The notes beneath the pieces were generated by a model, which was given only the letters and a program-made list of their open reading frames with translations, had not been told where the DNA came from and did no database searches. A program made the translations under genes and the position numbers. From assembly GCA_964464035.1 (NCBI GenBank), contig CAYXEN010000002.1, positions 28,133 through 92,132 on the forward strand: DNA of 64,000 bases. The letters are read 5' to 3'. Numbering within the stretch: position 1 is the first letter of the stretch; each line of letters starts with the position of its first letter. This document shows, piece by piece, positions 16,624 to 25,503 of the stretch. The DNA is from CAYXEN01 sp964464035. Its GTDB lineage: Bacteria > Krumholzibacteriota > Krumholzibacteriia > WVZY01.

Positions 16624-18189
16624 ATGACAAGTTACTGGATATACATAGTCGTCGGCCTGGCGACGGCTGTAGTTGGTTTCCTCGTCGGCGCGATCCTCAG
16701 CAAGCGTATCGCATCGAGCAGCATCCTCAACTCGAAGAAGCTGGCCGAGAGCATCATCGCCGACGCCCAGAAATCGGCCGAGAATCTTCGCAAGGAAGCC
16801 GAGATCGAGGCCAAGGACAGCTACTTCAAGATGAAGATGCAGTTCGAGGAGGAGACGAAGGCTACCCGCGAGCGTCTCGAAAAAGTGGAAGAACAGCTCA
16901 AGGAGAAGGAGAACAACCTCAACCGCAAGCTCGATTATCTGGACAAGAAAGAGGCGGGCCTCAGCGAGAAAGCCAAGGCCCTCGAGCACAAACAGGCCGT
17001 TCTCGAAGAGCGGCTCGAGGAATCCAAGCGCCTGATCGCGGAAGAGAACGTGCGGCTGGAGAAGATAGCCGGGATGAGCAAGGAAGAAGCCAAGCGAATC
17101 CTCATGAAGAACCTGGAGAGCGAGGCACGGATGGAAGCCGCCAAGAGGATAAAGGAGATCCGGGACGAAGCGGAGCGCAACGCCCAGAAGGAAAGCAAGA
17201 AGATCATCACGCTGGCGATCCAACGATACGCAGCGGAACACAGCGTGGAAACGACCGTGTCGGTGGTGGATCTACCCTCCGACGAGATGAAAGGGCGTAT
17301 TATCGGCCGCGAAGGAAGGAATATCCGAGCCTTCGAGACCGCAACGGGCGTCGACGTTGTCATCGACGACACGCCCGAGGCGGTGATACTGTCCAGTTTC
17401 GATCCGATCAGGCGGGAGGTTGCCAGGCTCTCCCTCCAGAAGCTGGTCGAGGACGGAAGGATCCACCCCGGACGAATCGAGGAAGTGGTGGAAAGGACGC
17501 GGCACGAGCTCGAGGAGAGCATTCTGGAAACCGGCGAACAAACCTGCATGGACCTGAACATACACGCCATAAACATAGAGTTGGTCAAGCTCCTCGGGCG
17601 GCTCAAGTACCGCTCGAGCTACGGGCAGAACTGCCTGAGACATTCGGTGGAGGTGTCGTACATAAGCGGGATGATAGCGAGCGAGCTCAAGCTGGACGCC
17701 CAGACGGCGAAACGGGCTGGCTTGCTTCATGACATCGGCAAGGCGGTCACACACGAGATGGACGGCACGCACACCGAGATCGGAGCCGAGCTCGCACGGC
17801 GTTACGGTGAGAGCGACATCGTTGTGAACGCAATAGCGGGCCATCACGAGGACGAGGACGCGATATCCCTGTACACGCCGATCGTCGGCGCCGCCGATGC
17901 GATAAGCGGAGCCCGTCCCGGAGCGCGGCGCGAGACGCTGGAAACCTACGTGAAGAGACTCGAGAAACTCGAGCAGGTGGCCGACGGGTTCGACGGCGTG
18001 GTCAAGTCATACGCCATCCAGGCCGGAAGGGAGATCAGGATAATGGTAAGCCACAAGAAGGTGGACGACTCGGAGGCCGCCGACCTGGCTTACGAAATCT
18101 CGCGCAAGGTCGAGAAGGAGCTCGAGTATCCGGGACAGATCAAGGTGGTCGTGATCAGAGAGACGAGAGCCGTCGATTACGCCAAGTAA
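16624..18189 (+). CDS. rny: ribonuclease Y
   Basis: Membrane-anchored endoribonuclease that initiates mRNA decay. The 521-residue protein has an N-terminal transmembrane helix (about 5-26), a long charged coiled coil (about 35-205), a KH RNA-binding domain with GRIIGREGRNIRAFE (about 222-236), and an HD phosphohydrolase domain with GLLHDIGKA and AGHHEDE. AGGGGGAC precedes the ATG. It is immediately followed by ymdB, the common partner of rny. Confidence 0.97.
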   Translation: MTSYWIYIVVGLATAVVGFLVGAILSKRIASSSILNSKKLAESIIADAQKSAENLRKEAEIEAKDSYFKMKMQFEEETKATRERLEKVEEQLKEKENNLNRKLDYLDKKEAGLSEKAKALEHKQAVLEERLEESKRLIAEENVRLEKIAGMSKEEAKRILMKNLESEARMEAAKRIKEIRDEAERNAQKESKKIITLAIQRYAAEHSVETTVSVVDLPSDEMKGRIIGREGRNIRAFETATGVDVVIDDTPEAVILSSFDPIRREVARLSLQKLVEDGRIHPGRIEEVVERTRHELEESILETGEQTCMDLNIHAINIELVKLLGRLKYRSSYGQNCLRHSVEVSYISGMIASELKLDAQTAKRAGLLHDIGKAVTHEMDGTHTEIGAELARRYGESDIVVNAIAGHHEDEDAISLYTPIVGAADAISGARPGARRETLETYVKRLEKLEQVADGFDGVVKSYAIQAGREIRIMVSHKKVDDSEAADLAYEISRKVEKELEYPGQIKVVVIRETRAVDYAK

Positions 18190-18216
18190 TTCACCCCCCA
18201 ACCTGAAGGGATTCAT

Positions 18217-18999
18217 GTGAGAATAGCTTTTTTCGGTGACGTGGTCGGCAGGCCCGGGCGCCGGGCGGTCGAGAAATTCATTCCTTTGGTGCGAGAAAAA
18301 TTCGGTTGCGAAATCATGATTGCAAACGTGGAGAACGCGGCCGGGGGCATCGGCATCACGGAGAAAGCCTACAGGGAATTGTCCGGAGCCGGGCTTCATT
18401 TCATGACTACGGGCAATCACGTCTGGGACAAGAAGGAAGGCGTCGCGATACTGGACAGGATGAGCGACATCGTGCGCCCTGCGAATTATCCCCCTTCGGC
18501 TCCGGGCCGCGGGTTCGGATTCGTGGAGACGAAGGAATACAGGATAGCGGTTCTCAACATCCAGGGACGGGTCTTCATGCCGCCGATCGACTGTCCCTTC
18601 CGGACGGCGGACGCGTGCCTGGAAAGCATCTCCAAGGAAGCAGACATCATCGTGGTCGATTTCCACGGCGAGGCCACGAGCGAAAAGATAGCGATGGGCT
18701 GGCACCTGGACGGCAAAGTATCCCTTCTCGTGGGAACGCACACGCACGTTCCCACATGCGATCACCGGCTCCTGCCCGGCGGAACCGGCTACGTCACCGA
18801 CATCGGAATGACCGGAGCGTACGATTCGGTCCTCGGAGTTCAGAAGGATGCGGTCTTGGACAGGTTCATCACCATGCGACCGGTGCGCTTCTCCGTAGCC
18901 AGGAAAGACGTCCGTAGCGACATATTGATTGCGGAGATAGACGAGTCGAGCGGCAGAACCGTGAGCTTGAAGCACACCCAGATGAAAATGGAGGAATGA
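18217..18999 (+). CDS. ymdB: YmdB family metallophosphoesterase (2',3'-cAMP phosphodiesterase-like)
   Basis: A 260-residue calcineurin-like phosphoesterase. The family motifs are intact: FFGDVVGRPGR (5-15), IANVENAAGG, TTGNHVWDK and the C-terminal GTHTHVPT and YVTDIGMTG. Bacillus YmdB hydrolyses 2',3'-cyclic nucleotides and influences biofilm genes; it interacts with RNase Y there. Start is GTG at 18217 with AAGGGA upstream. Its stop directly abuts the GTG start of folD. Confidence 0.92.
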   Translation: MRIAFFGDVVGRPGRRAVEKFIPLVREKFGCEIMIANVENAAGGIGITEKAYRELSGAGLHFMTTGNHVWDKKEGVAILDRMSDIVRPANYPPSAPGRGFGFVETKEYRIAVLNIQGRVFMPPIDCPFRTADACLESISKEADIIVVDFHGEATSEKIAMGWHLDGKVSLLVGTHTHVPTCDHRLLPGGTGYVTDIGMTGAYDSVLGVQKDAVLDRFITMRPVRFSVARKDVRSDILIAEIDESSGRTVSLKHTQMKMEE

Positions 19000-19890
19000 G
19001 TGGAACTGATAGACGGCAAGGCGCTGAGTCTCCAGATCAAGAAGGAAGTAAGGGCAAAGGTCGATTCGCTCCCGGGAGGGAAGCAACCGTGTTTGACGCT
19101 CGTGCAGGTGGGCGACGATCCGGCCTCGAGCGTGTACGTGCGCAACAAGATTCGATCGTGCGAGGAATGCGGTATCAAGTCGGAATACATGCATCTCGAT
19201 GCCGGTATCCCGGAGGGCGAACTACTCCACGTTCTTCGAGAGCTCAGCCGGAACGACTCCGTGCACGGGATCCTGCTCCAGCTGCCGCTCCCCGGCCATC
19301 TCGACGAGGACAAGGTCGTATCCACCATCGATCCCGTCAAGGACGTGGACGGTTTCCATCCCGAGAATATCGGATTGCTGGCGTCGGGAAAGCCGAGGTT
19401 CATCCCATGCACTCCAGCGGGCATAATCGAGATGCTGAGGCGTTATGGAATAGACACCAGAGGAAAGGACGCCGTTGTGCTGGGTCGGAGTCTGATCGTG
19501 GGAAAGCCGATGGCAATGCTCCTCTCGCAGAAGAGCGATGCCGGCGATGCGACGGTCACGATCTGCCACAGCCGCACGCGGGACCTGAAGGCTCACACTT
19601 CGTCCGCGGACATTCTGGTCGTCGCCATGGGCAAGGCGCGATTCGTCCGAGGCGACATGGTCAAGGAAGGCGCCGTCGTAATAGACGTTGGGATCAACCG
19701 GGTCGAAGACGAGAGCAGGAAGAAGGGATACCGTCTCGTGGGCGACGTGGACTTCGAGGAAGTGGCGCCGAAGACATCATACATTACGCCGGTTCCCGGG
19801 GGCGTGGGGCCGATGACGGTGGCCATGTTGATGGTGAACACTCTCAAGGCCTACGGCATCCAGGAAGAAGCAAGCGATGGCGGTCATTGA
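19000..19890 (+). CDS. folD: bifunctional methylenetetrahydrofolate dehydrogenase/cyclohydrolase
   Basis: Interconverts 5,10-methylene-THF, methenyl-THF and 10-formyl-THF with NADP. At 296 residues it has normal size. Motifs seen: the LTLVQVGDDPASSVYVRNK region with the catalytic Lys, GILLQLPLPGHLDE, DVDGFHPENIG, the VLGRSLIVGKPMAMLL nucleotide-binding motif and PVPGGVGPMTVAML. GTG start overlaps nothing but abuts ymdB; a GGAGGA ribosome site lies in the end of ymdB. xseA begins 14 nt before the folD stop. Confidence 0.97.
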   Translation: MELIDGKALSLQIKKEVRAKVDSLPGGKQPCLTLVQVGDDPASSVYVRNKIRSCEECGIKSEYMHLDAGIPEGELLHVLRELSRNDSVHGILLQLPLPGHLDEDKVVSTIDPVKDVDGFHPENIGLLASGKPRFIPCTPAGIIEMLRRYGIDTRGKDAVVLGRSLIVGKPMAMLLSQKSDAGDATVTICHSRTRDLKAHTSSADILVVAMGKARFVRGDMVKEGAVVIDVGINRVEDESRKKGYRLVGDVDFEEVAPKTSYITPVPGGVGPMTVAMLMVNTLKAYGIQEEASDGGH

Positions 19891-21100
19891 TCGGGAGATA
19901 CTCACGGTTTCAGAGGTCAACGCCGTCGTGGGACGGCTCGTCGAAGAGAATTTCCCCGACGTCGCCGTTCTCGGCGAGATATCGAATCTCAAGCGGCATA
20001 CTTCAGGGCATGTCTATTTCACGCTCAAGGATTCGAAAGCGCAGTTGAGCGCCGTCTGCTTCCGAAGCCACGCGGAGAATCTTGAGGTGGAGCTCGAGGA
20101 CGGCATACAGGTGATAGCCTCCGGAAGGCTCTCGATCTATGAGCCGTACGGCAAGTTCCAGCTCGTCGCTTACAGAATAGAGAGAGCCGGGGTAGGGGAG
20201 CTCGAGAGGGCATTCAGGGAATTGAAGGAGAAATTGGAGAAGGAAGGTTTGTTCGATGCCGAGAACAAGAAACCGCTTCCTTCCTTTCCATTCCGGATAG
20301 GCGTGATAACGTCTCCCACGGGGGCGGCGGTCAGGGACATCGTGTCCACGATAAAGCGACGCTGGCCTTGTGCGGAGATCCTGCTCTTTCCCGTTCACGT
20401 CCAGGGGGATCAAGCGGTACCCGAGATAACGTCGGCTCTCAGGCGGGTTTCGGACATGGCCGACGTCGACCTCGTGATCGTGGGGAGAGGAGGAGGGAGC
20501 CTGGAGGATCTCTGGGCGTTCAACGAGGAGAGCGTGGCGAGGGCCGTTTTCGATTGCACGATTCCGGTGATCAGCGCGGTGGGCCATGAAACGGACTTCA
20601 CGATCACCGATTTCGTTGCGGACGCGAGGGCGGCGACTCCCACGATGGCCGGTGAGATAGCCGTTCCCCGCAGGGACGAGGTGATAGCCGGCATAGAGGA
20701 GATTACGGGCAGGATGACGAGATTCATACAGGGTTTGCTCGCCTTGCACACTTCCAGGCTCAAGGAGTTGCTGGGCAGTTATGCCTTGGGCAAAGTGCGC
20801 GGAAGCGTTGAAAGCGCTCTGCAGAGGCTCGATTACGCCCGCGAAAAACTGCAGGGCGTGATGGCCTCGTTGCTCGAGGAGAAGCAAGCTTGCTTGAGGC
20901 AGAAGCTCGCCGTGCTGCAATCGCTCTCCCCGAAGGCGGTGTTGGCGAGAGGCTTCGCTCTGTGTTCCGATTCGGGGACGGGCAAAGTGATAAGGTCTGC
21001 CGATGAGGCCTTCCGGGCGGGGGGCATGAGGGTCACTTTTCAAGACGGGAGCGTGAGAGCGGACGTCAAGGAGAGAGAAAATGGCGGAGAAGAAGGATAG
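19877..21100 (+). CDS. xseA: exodeoxyribonuclease VII large subunit
   Basis: Catalytic subunit of the single-strand-specific exonuclease VII. The 407 residues show the N-terminal OB fold (LTVSEVNAVVGRLVEENFP, GEISNLKRHTSGHVYFTLKD), the catalytic domain with IGVITSPTGAAVRDI, RRWPCAEILLFP, DVDLVIVGRGGGSLEDLWAFN and the GHETDFTITDFVAD motif, and the C-terminal coiled coil. It overlaps both folD (upstream) and xseB (downstream, 20 nt). Confidence 0.97.
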   Translation: MAVIDREILTVSEVNAVVGRLVEENFPDVAVLGEISNLKRHTSGHVYFTLKDSKAQLSAVCFRSHAENLEVELEDGIQVIASGRLSIYEPYGKFQLVAYRIERAGVGELERAFRELKEKLEKEGLFDAENKKPLPSFPFRIGVITSPTGAAVRDIVSTIKRRWPCAEILLFPVHVQGDQAVPEITSALRRVSDMADVDLVIVGRGGGSLEDLWAFNEESVARAVFDCTIPVISAVGHETDFTITDFVADARAATPTMAGEIAVPRRDEVIAGIEEITGRMTRFIQGLLALHTSRLKELLGSYALGKVRGSVESALQRLDYAREKLQGVMASLLEEKQACLRQKLAVLQSLSPKAVLARGFALCSDSGTGKVIRSADEAFRAGGMRVTFQDGSVRADVKERENGGEEG

Positions 21101-21314
21101 TTTCGAAGAATCCATGCGGAAGCTGGAGGCGGTGGTGGAGCAGCTCGAAAAGGGTGACTTCACGCTCGAGGAATCGCTGGAGAAATTCGAGGAAGGACTC
21201 GCTCTGGGAAAGCGATGCAGGGAGATCCTCGAAAAAGCCCGGGCGAGGGTGAAAAAGATCGTGGAAGACAGCGAAGGTGAAGCGGAGGAAAAGGACGTAA
21301 GCGATGAGTTCTGA
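21081..21314 (+). CDS. xseB: exodeoxyribonuclease VII small subunit
   Basis: A 77-residue helical subunit that binds the XseA coiled coil. It shows the family signature FEESMRKLEAVVEQLEKGD and LEESLEKFEEGLALGKRC, ending in an acidic tail. Its start lies in the end of xseA and its end overlaps the start of ispA by 11 nt, so the three are translationally coupled. Confidence 0.95.
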   Translation: MAEKKDSFEESMRKLEAVVEQLEKGDFTLEESLEKFEEGLALGKRCREILEKARARVKKIVEDSEGEAEEKDVSDEF

Positions 21315-22215
21315 AACTTCCGAGGAAGTTCTCCAGTCGGCTTTGAGCAGGGAGAGAGAGTCCATCGAATGTAGACTGGGGGAGCTTCTCTCAGACCTCG
21401 AGGATGCACCGGATACGCTGAGGGAAGCGATGCGGTACTCGCTTCTCGATGGAGGCAAGCGCCTCCGCCCGATACTATGTCTGTGGGCGCACGATCTCCT
21501 CGAGGGGTCCTCCCGCGAGGCGTGCCTCGACGTGGCGTGTGCCATCGAGGTCTTGCATACGTATACTCTGATTCACGACGATCTTCCCTGCATGGACGAC
21601 GACGACCTGAGAAGGGGCAGGCCGAGCTCGCACAAGCGGTTCGGCGAGGCCGCTGCGATCCTGGCCGGCGACGCTCTGCTCACCATGTGTTTCTCGATCA
21701 TCGCCGGAATAACCGGGCGTTGGGGAGTGAGCGCCGATACGGCGGTGGAGATAGCGGCTATCATCGCGAGAGCGGGGGGAGCGGAGGGAGTGGTCGGAGG
21801 CCAGGTTCTGGATCTGGAAGGAGAGAGACTCCAGGTGGATATCGAGCGCGTGAGAGAGATCCATCTCAAGAAGACGGCGGCGTTGATCGCCGCTGCGGTG
21901 GAGTGCGGCGCGGTTATGGGGGGGGCGGACCGGGCCTTGCGTGAGCGTGCGAGAATGATCGGTCTCCAAGCCGGCGAGGCGTTTCAGATAATCGATGACC
22001 TCTTGGACATCGAGGTGGATACGGCGACCCTGGGCAAGAAGAGCGGCAAGGACGAGGCGCAGGGCAAGCAGACTTACCCCGCCGCAGTGGGCAGGGAGAG
22101 AGCGAGGGAGCGGGCGGGGGAATTGATTCTCGAGGCCAAGCGGGGGCTTCGCTCACTGGGGGACGATCCCAGGCTGGAGGCGCTTCTGGATTTCATCCTC
22201 GCAAGGCGTTCCTAG
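21304..22215 (+). CDS. ispA: polyprenyl diphosphate synthase (farnesyl/geranylgeranyl type)
   Basis: Condenses IPP with allylic diphosphates to make C15 or C20 prenyl diphosphates. The 303-residue protein has both aspartate motifs: DDLPCMDDDDLRRG (first Asp-rich motif) and IIDDLLDIEVD (second), plus GGKRLRPILCLW and the SGKDEAQGKQTYP C-terminal motif typical of the IspA subgroup. In context (xseAB upstream, dxs downstream) it matches the conserved xseB-ispA-dxs cluster. Chain length cannot be fixed from sequence by eye. Confidence 0.93.
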   Translation: MSSETSEEVLQSALSRERESIECRLGELLSDLEDAPDTLREAMRYSLLDGGKRLRPILCLWAHDLLEGSSREACLDVACAIEVLHTYTLIHDDLPCMDDDDLRRGRPSSHKRFGEAAAILAGDALLTMCFSIIAGITGRWGVSADTAVEIAAIIARAGGAEGVVGGQVLDLEGERLQVDIERVREIHLKKTAALIAAAVECGAVMGGADRALRERARMIGLQAGEAFQIIDDLLDIEVDTATLGKKSGKDEAQGKQTYPAAVGRERARERAGELILEAKRGLRSLGDDPRLEALLDFILARRS

Positions 22216-22233
22216 CCTTGGAAAGCGGGTTTC

Positions 22234-22689
22234 ATGCTGGAAATCATCGGAAACAAGCCTTTTCTCGCTGCGATCCTCGCGGGGGCGGCCGCGCAGACCA
22301 TCAAAGTAGTAACTTTCCTGCTGATAGAAAAGAGAGTAAACTATAGGAGGCTGGTACAGACCGAGGGAAGCCCGAACATGCACAGTGCGGCCATGTCCGC
22401 GCTCACGCTGGCTGTCGGCTTCAAGAGCGGTTTCGGCTCGCTGGTCTTCGCGCTCTCGATCTGCCTGAGCCTTCTGGTGATGGTGGATACCCTGAACGTG
22501 AGAAACGCCACATCCAAACAGGCGGCGGTGATATACTTCGTCGTCGAAAGACTGCGGATGAGAAAGCATCCCGAGCTGGCTGAAGAGGGCCCGTATGTGG
22601 CAAGCCCCTCGGCGCAGGTTTCCTATTCACTCGTCGATGTCCTGAGCGGAGTCGTTCTGGGCGTCGTAATGACCATGCTTCTGGTTTGA
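22234..22689 (+). CDS. divergent PAP2 family membrane protein (DUF212/YuiD-like)
   Basis: A 151-residue integral membrane protein with about four hydrophobic segments. It carries the DUF212 signatures: an N-terminal GNKPFLAAILAGAAAQTIKV, the GSPNMHSAAMSALTLAVG motif and the C-terminal SLVDVLSGVVLGV motif. The family is distantly related to PAP2 acid phosphatases; substrate is not established. It sits between two isoprenoid genes (ispA and dxs), suggesting, but not showing, a prenyl-phosphate role. Confidence 0.85.
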   Translation: MLEIIGNKPFLAAILAGAAAQTIKVVTFLLIEKRVNYRRLVQTEGSPNMHSAAMSALTLAVGFKSGFGSLVFALSICLSLLVMVDTLNVRNATSKQAAVIYFVVERLRMRKHPELAEEGPYVASPSAQVSYSLVDVLSGVVLGVVMTMLLV

Positions 22690-22707
22690 CATCGGATGGA
22701 GATACAA

Positions 22708-24618
22708 ATGGCCGGATTGATCGACAAGATAGATTCACCCGCAGATCTCAAGAAGTTTCCCGTCGAGCGACTTCCCGATATAGCTGCCGAGTTGCGTGAA
22801 AGAATAATCGAGGTCGTGTCCAAGACCGGTGGACATCTGGGGGCAAGCCTGGGCGCCGTGGAGATCACGCTGGCCTTGCATTATGTCTTCGATGCACCCA
22901 GGGACAAGATCATCTGGGACGTCGGTCATCAAGCCTACAGCCACAAGCTTCTCACCGGCAGGAGGGAGGAGTTCGAGACCCTGCGCCGCAAGGGAGGGAT
23001 AAGCGGGTTTCCCAAGAGGGACGAGAGCGAATACGACGCTTTCGGCGTCGGGCATGCGAGTACGTCCATTAGCGCCGCCCTGGGAATGGCGTGCGCGCGG
23101 GACCTGGCGGGGGACGACTACAGGGTGGTCGCCGTGGTGGGAGACGGCGCCTTGACCGGGGGAATCTCGTTCGAGGCCATCAACAATGCGGGAATGATGA
23201 AGAGGGATCTCCTGATCATCCTGAACGACAACAAGATGTCCATTTCGCGGAACGTCGGCGCCCTGTCGAAGTACCTCACGATGATAACGTCGGGCAAGAT
23301 CTACAACCGCATGGAAGCCGACGTCTGGGAACTCCTGGGACTGATCCCGAAGGTGGGAGGCAAGACGCGGAAGCTGGCCAAGAGGATAAAGGAGAGCATC
23401 AAGAACCTCATCGTTCCCGGCGTAATCTTCGAGGAGCTCGGATTCAAGTACTTCGGACCGGTCGACGGACACAACGTCGAGTTTCTCGTGCAAACGCTCA
23501 GAGACATCAAGAAACTCAAGGGCCCGATCATCCTGCATACCTTGACGCGGAAAGGAAAGGGCTACGAGTTCGCCGAAAAGGACGATCTGTGCTGTCACGG
23601 TGTGAGCAGTTTCGACAAGGTTCCCGGCGACAGGAAAGGCGACGACAGGGTGCCGACATACACGAAGGTGTTCGGCGATACGATGCTGGAAGTCGCCGAA
23701 AGGGACGAGTCGGTCGTGGCTATAACCGCCGCGATGCCGGACAACACCGGCCTGAAGCCTTTTGCGGAAAAGTATCCCGATCGCTTCTTCGACGTCGGGA
23801 TCGCCGAGCAGCACGCGGTGACGTTCGCGGCGGGGCTCGCGGTGGAAGGATTGAAACCGGTCGTGGCGATCTACTCGACTTTTCTCCAGAGGGCCTTCGA
23901 CCAGGTGATTCACGACGTGGCCTTGCAGAAACTGCCCGTTCGCTTCGTACTCGATCGTGGCGGACTGGTAGGGGAGGACGGCCCCACGCATCACGGTGCG
24001 TTCGATTTGAGCTACATGCGTTTGATCCCCGACATGGTCTTCATGTCCCCGAAAGACGAAAACGAATTGCGCAACATGATAGCGACTCTCATATCCTACG
24101 ACGAGGGCCCGATCGCCGTCCGCTTTCCGCGGGGCAAGGGAGCCGGAGTGGAATTGGACGAATCCCCGGCGGCGATTCCCATCGGTCGAGCCGAGATAGT
24201 TAAGGAGGGGCGGGACATGGCTTTCATAGCCGTCGGCAGCGCGGTGGCAACGTGCCTTCAGGCGGCCCGGAATCTCCAGGAGACGCACAGGGTCGACGCG
24301 ATGGTCGTGAACGCGCGTTTCATAAAGCCGCTGGATGAAGAATTGATCATTGGTTTGGCCGAGAAGGGCATACCGATTCTCACCGTCGAGGAAAACGTTC
24401 TCGCCGGGGGATTCGGCGGGGGTGTGCTCGAGCTGCTGATCCGTAACGGGATAGAAAAGGCGAGGGTGATGAATGCGGGTATCCCCGACCGTTTCATAGA
24501 ACACGGCAGCAGGAGCGAGCTCTTGCAAGACATCGGATTGGATGCAGATTCCATCACGGCGACGGCCGAAGAGCTCTTGGGATTCCACGTCGAGAAGAAG
24601 ATGTTCAACCGTTCGTGA
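22708..24618 (+). CDS. dxs: 1-deoxy-D-xylulose-5-phosphate synthase
   Basis: Thiamine-diphosphate enzyme that condenses pyruvate and glyceraldehyde-3-phosphate, the first step of the MEP isoprenoid route. About 636 residues. The TPP domain carries GGHLGASLGAVEITLALHYVF, DVGHQAYSHKLLTGR and GDGALTGGISFEAINNAG; the pyrimidine domain has FFDVGIAEQHAVTFAAGLA. The ATG at 22708 is preferred because GGAG is 6 nt upstream; an ATG four codons earlier (22696) is the alternative. nadK follows. Confidence 0.97.
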   Translation: MAGLIDKIDSPADLKKFPVERLPDIAAELRERIIEVVSKTGGHLGASLGAVEITLALHYVFDAPRDKIIWDVGHQAYSHKLLTGRREEFETLRRKGGISGFPKRDESEYDAFGVGHASTSISAALGMACARDLAGDDYRVVAVVGDGALTGGISFEAINNAGMMKRDLLIILNDNKMSISRNVGALSKYLTMITSGKIYNRMEADVWELLGLIPKVGGKTRKLAKRIKESIKNLIVPGVIFEELGFKYFGPVDGHNVEFLVQTLRDIKKLKGPIILHTLTRKGKGYEFAEKDDLCCHGVSSFDKVPGDRKGDDRVPTYTKVFGDTMLEVAERDESVVAITAAMPDNTGLKPFAEKYPDRFFDVGIAEQHAVTFAAGLAVEGLKPVVAIYSTFLQRAFDQVIHDVALQKLPVRFVLDRGGLVGEDGPTHHGAFDLSYMRLIPDMVFMSPKDENELRNMIATLISYDEGPIAVRFPRGKGAGVELDESPAAIPIGRAEIVKEGRDMAFIAVGSAVATCLQAARNLQETHRVDAMVVNARFIKPLDEELIIGLAEKGIPILTVEENVLAGGFGGGVLELLIRNGIEKARVMNAGIPDRFIEHGSRSELLQDIGLDADSITATAEELLGFHVEKKMFNRS

Positions 24619-24637
24619 ATTGAAGGCGGGTGAGGAA

Positions 24638-25465
24638 ATGACGTTCAAGCGCGTGGGGGTTGTCGCCAACCTCGAGAAGAAAGAGGCGGTGGATTTCCTG
24701 GGAAAACTCGTTCCCGAACTTACGAACGGCGGGTTCGAAGCCTTCCTTGCTCCCGAGATCAAGGACGTTTACAAAACGAAAGTCGATTACGAGATTCCAT
24801 CCGATTGCGACATGATAATCGCTCTCGGGGGCGACGGCACCATTCTGAAAGTAGCGCGGAAATATTCGCAAGACGAGATACCGATATTCGGCATAAATCT
24901 GGGCAGGCTGGGATTTCTGGCGGAGGAGGTCGGCCTCGGCGGTCTCGAGAGGATAATGGAGGGTAGATTCAAGATCCAGGATCGAATGCGAATATCCGCG
25001 CGCGTAATGAAGGACGACGAAGTGCTCGCCAGGCTCGACGCACTGAACGACGTCGTCGTTCACGGAGCCGGCTTTTCCCGGATGATAACCATACGAACCG
25101 AGGTCGACAGCAAGCTGATCCGCGAGTACACGGCGGACGGGATAATACTGGCGACGCCGACGGGTTCGACGGCATATTCCCTGTCGGCCGGCGGGCCGTT
25201 GCTCACTCCGACGATAGAAGCAATGTTGCTTACGCCTCTTTGCCCGCATTCACTGAGTATCCGCCCGATCGTGCTGGATGCTTCCGAGAAGATCTTCGTG
25301 CGCATCGTTTCCAGCAAGTCGAAGTGTATGATCACGGCGGACGGGCAGGTGAGCTCCGATCTCGAAAAAAGCTGGTCGGTGGTCGTTGAGAAGAGCAGGC
25401 ACGTCACGAAACTCGTCATCCCCGACGATTACGATTTCTTTGCATTGCTCCGCGACAAGCTTTGA
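24638..25465 (+). CDS. nadK: NAD kinase
   Basis: ATP- or polyphosphate-dependent phosphorylation of NAD to NADP. From the ATG at 24638, preceded by GGTGAGGAA, it has 275 residues. Family motifs: IALGGDGTILKVAR (the GGDG motif), FGINLGRLGFLAE, LNDVVVHG, GIILATPTGSTAYSLSAGGP and the C-terminal ITADGQ. The reading frame stays open upstream but that part overlaps dxs and is not family-like. Confidence 0.97.
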   Translation: MTFKRVGVVANLEKKEAVDFLGKLVPELTNGGFEAFLAPEIKDVYKTKVDYEIPSDCDMIIALGGDGTILKVARKYSQDEIPIFGINLGRLGFLAEEVGLGGLERIMEGRFKIQDRMRISARVMKDDEVLARLDALNDVVVHGAGFSRMITIRTEVDSKLIREYTADGIILATPTGSTAYSLSAGGPLLTPTIEAMLLTPLCPHSLSIRPIVLDASEKIFVRIVSSKSKCMITADGQVSSDLEKSWSVVVEKSRHVTKLVIPDDYDFFALLRDKL

Positions 25466-25503
25466 TGACGGCTTGATACGGAGCCGCGACGATTTCTCCT
25501 GAC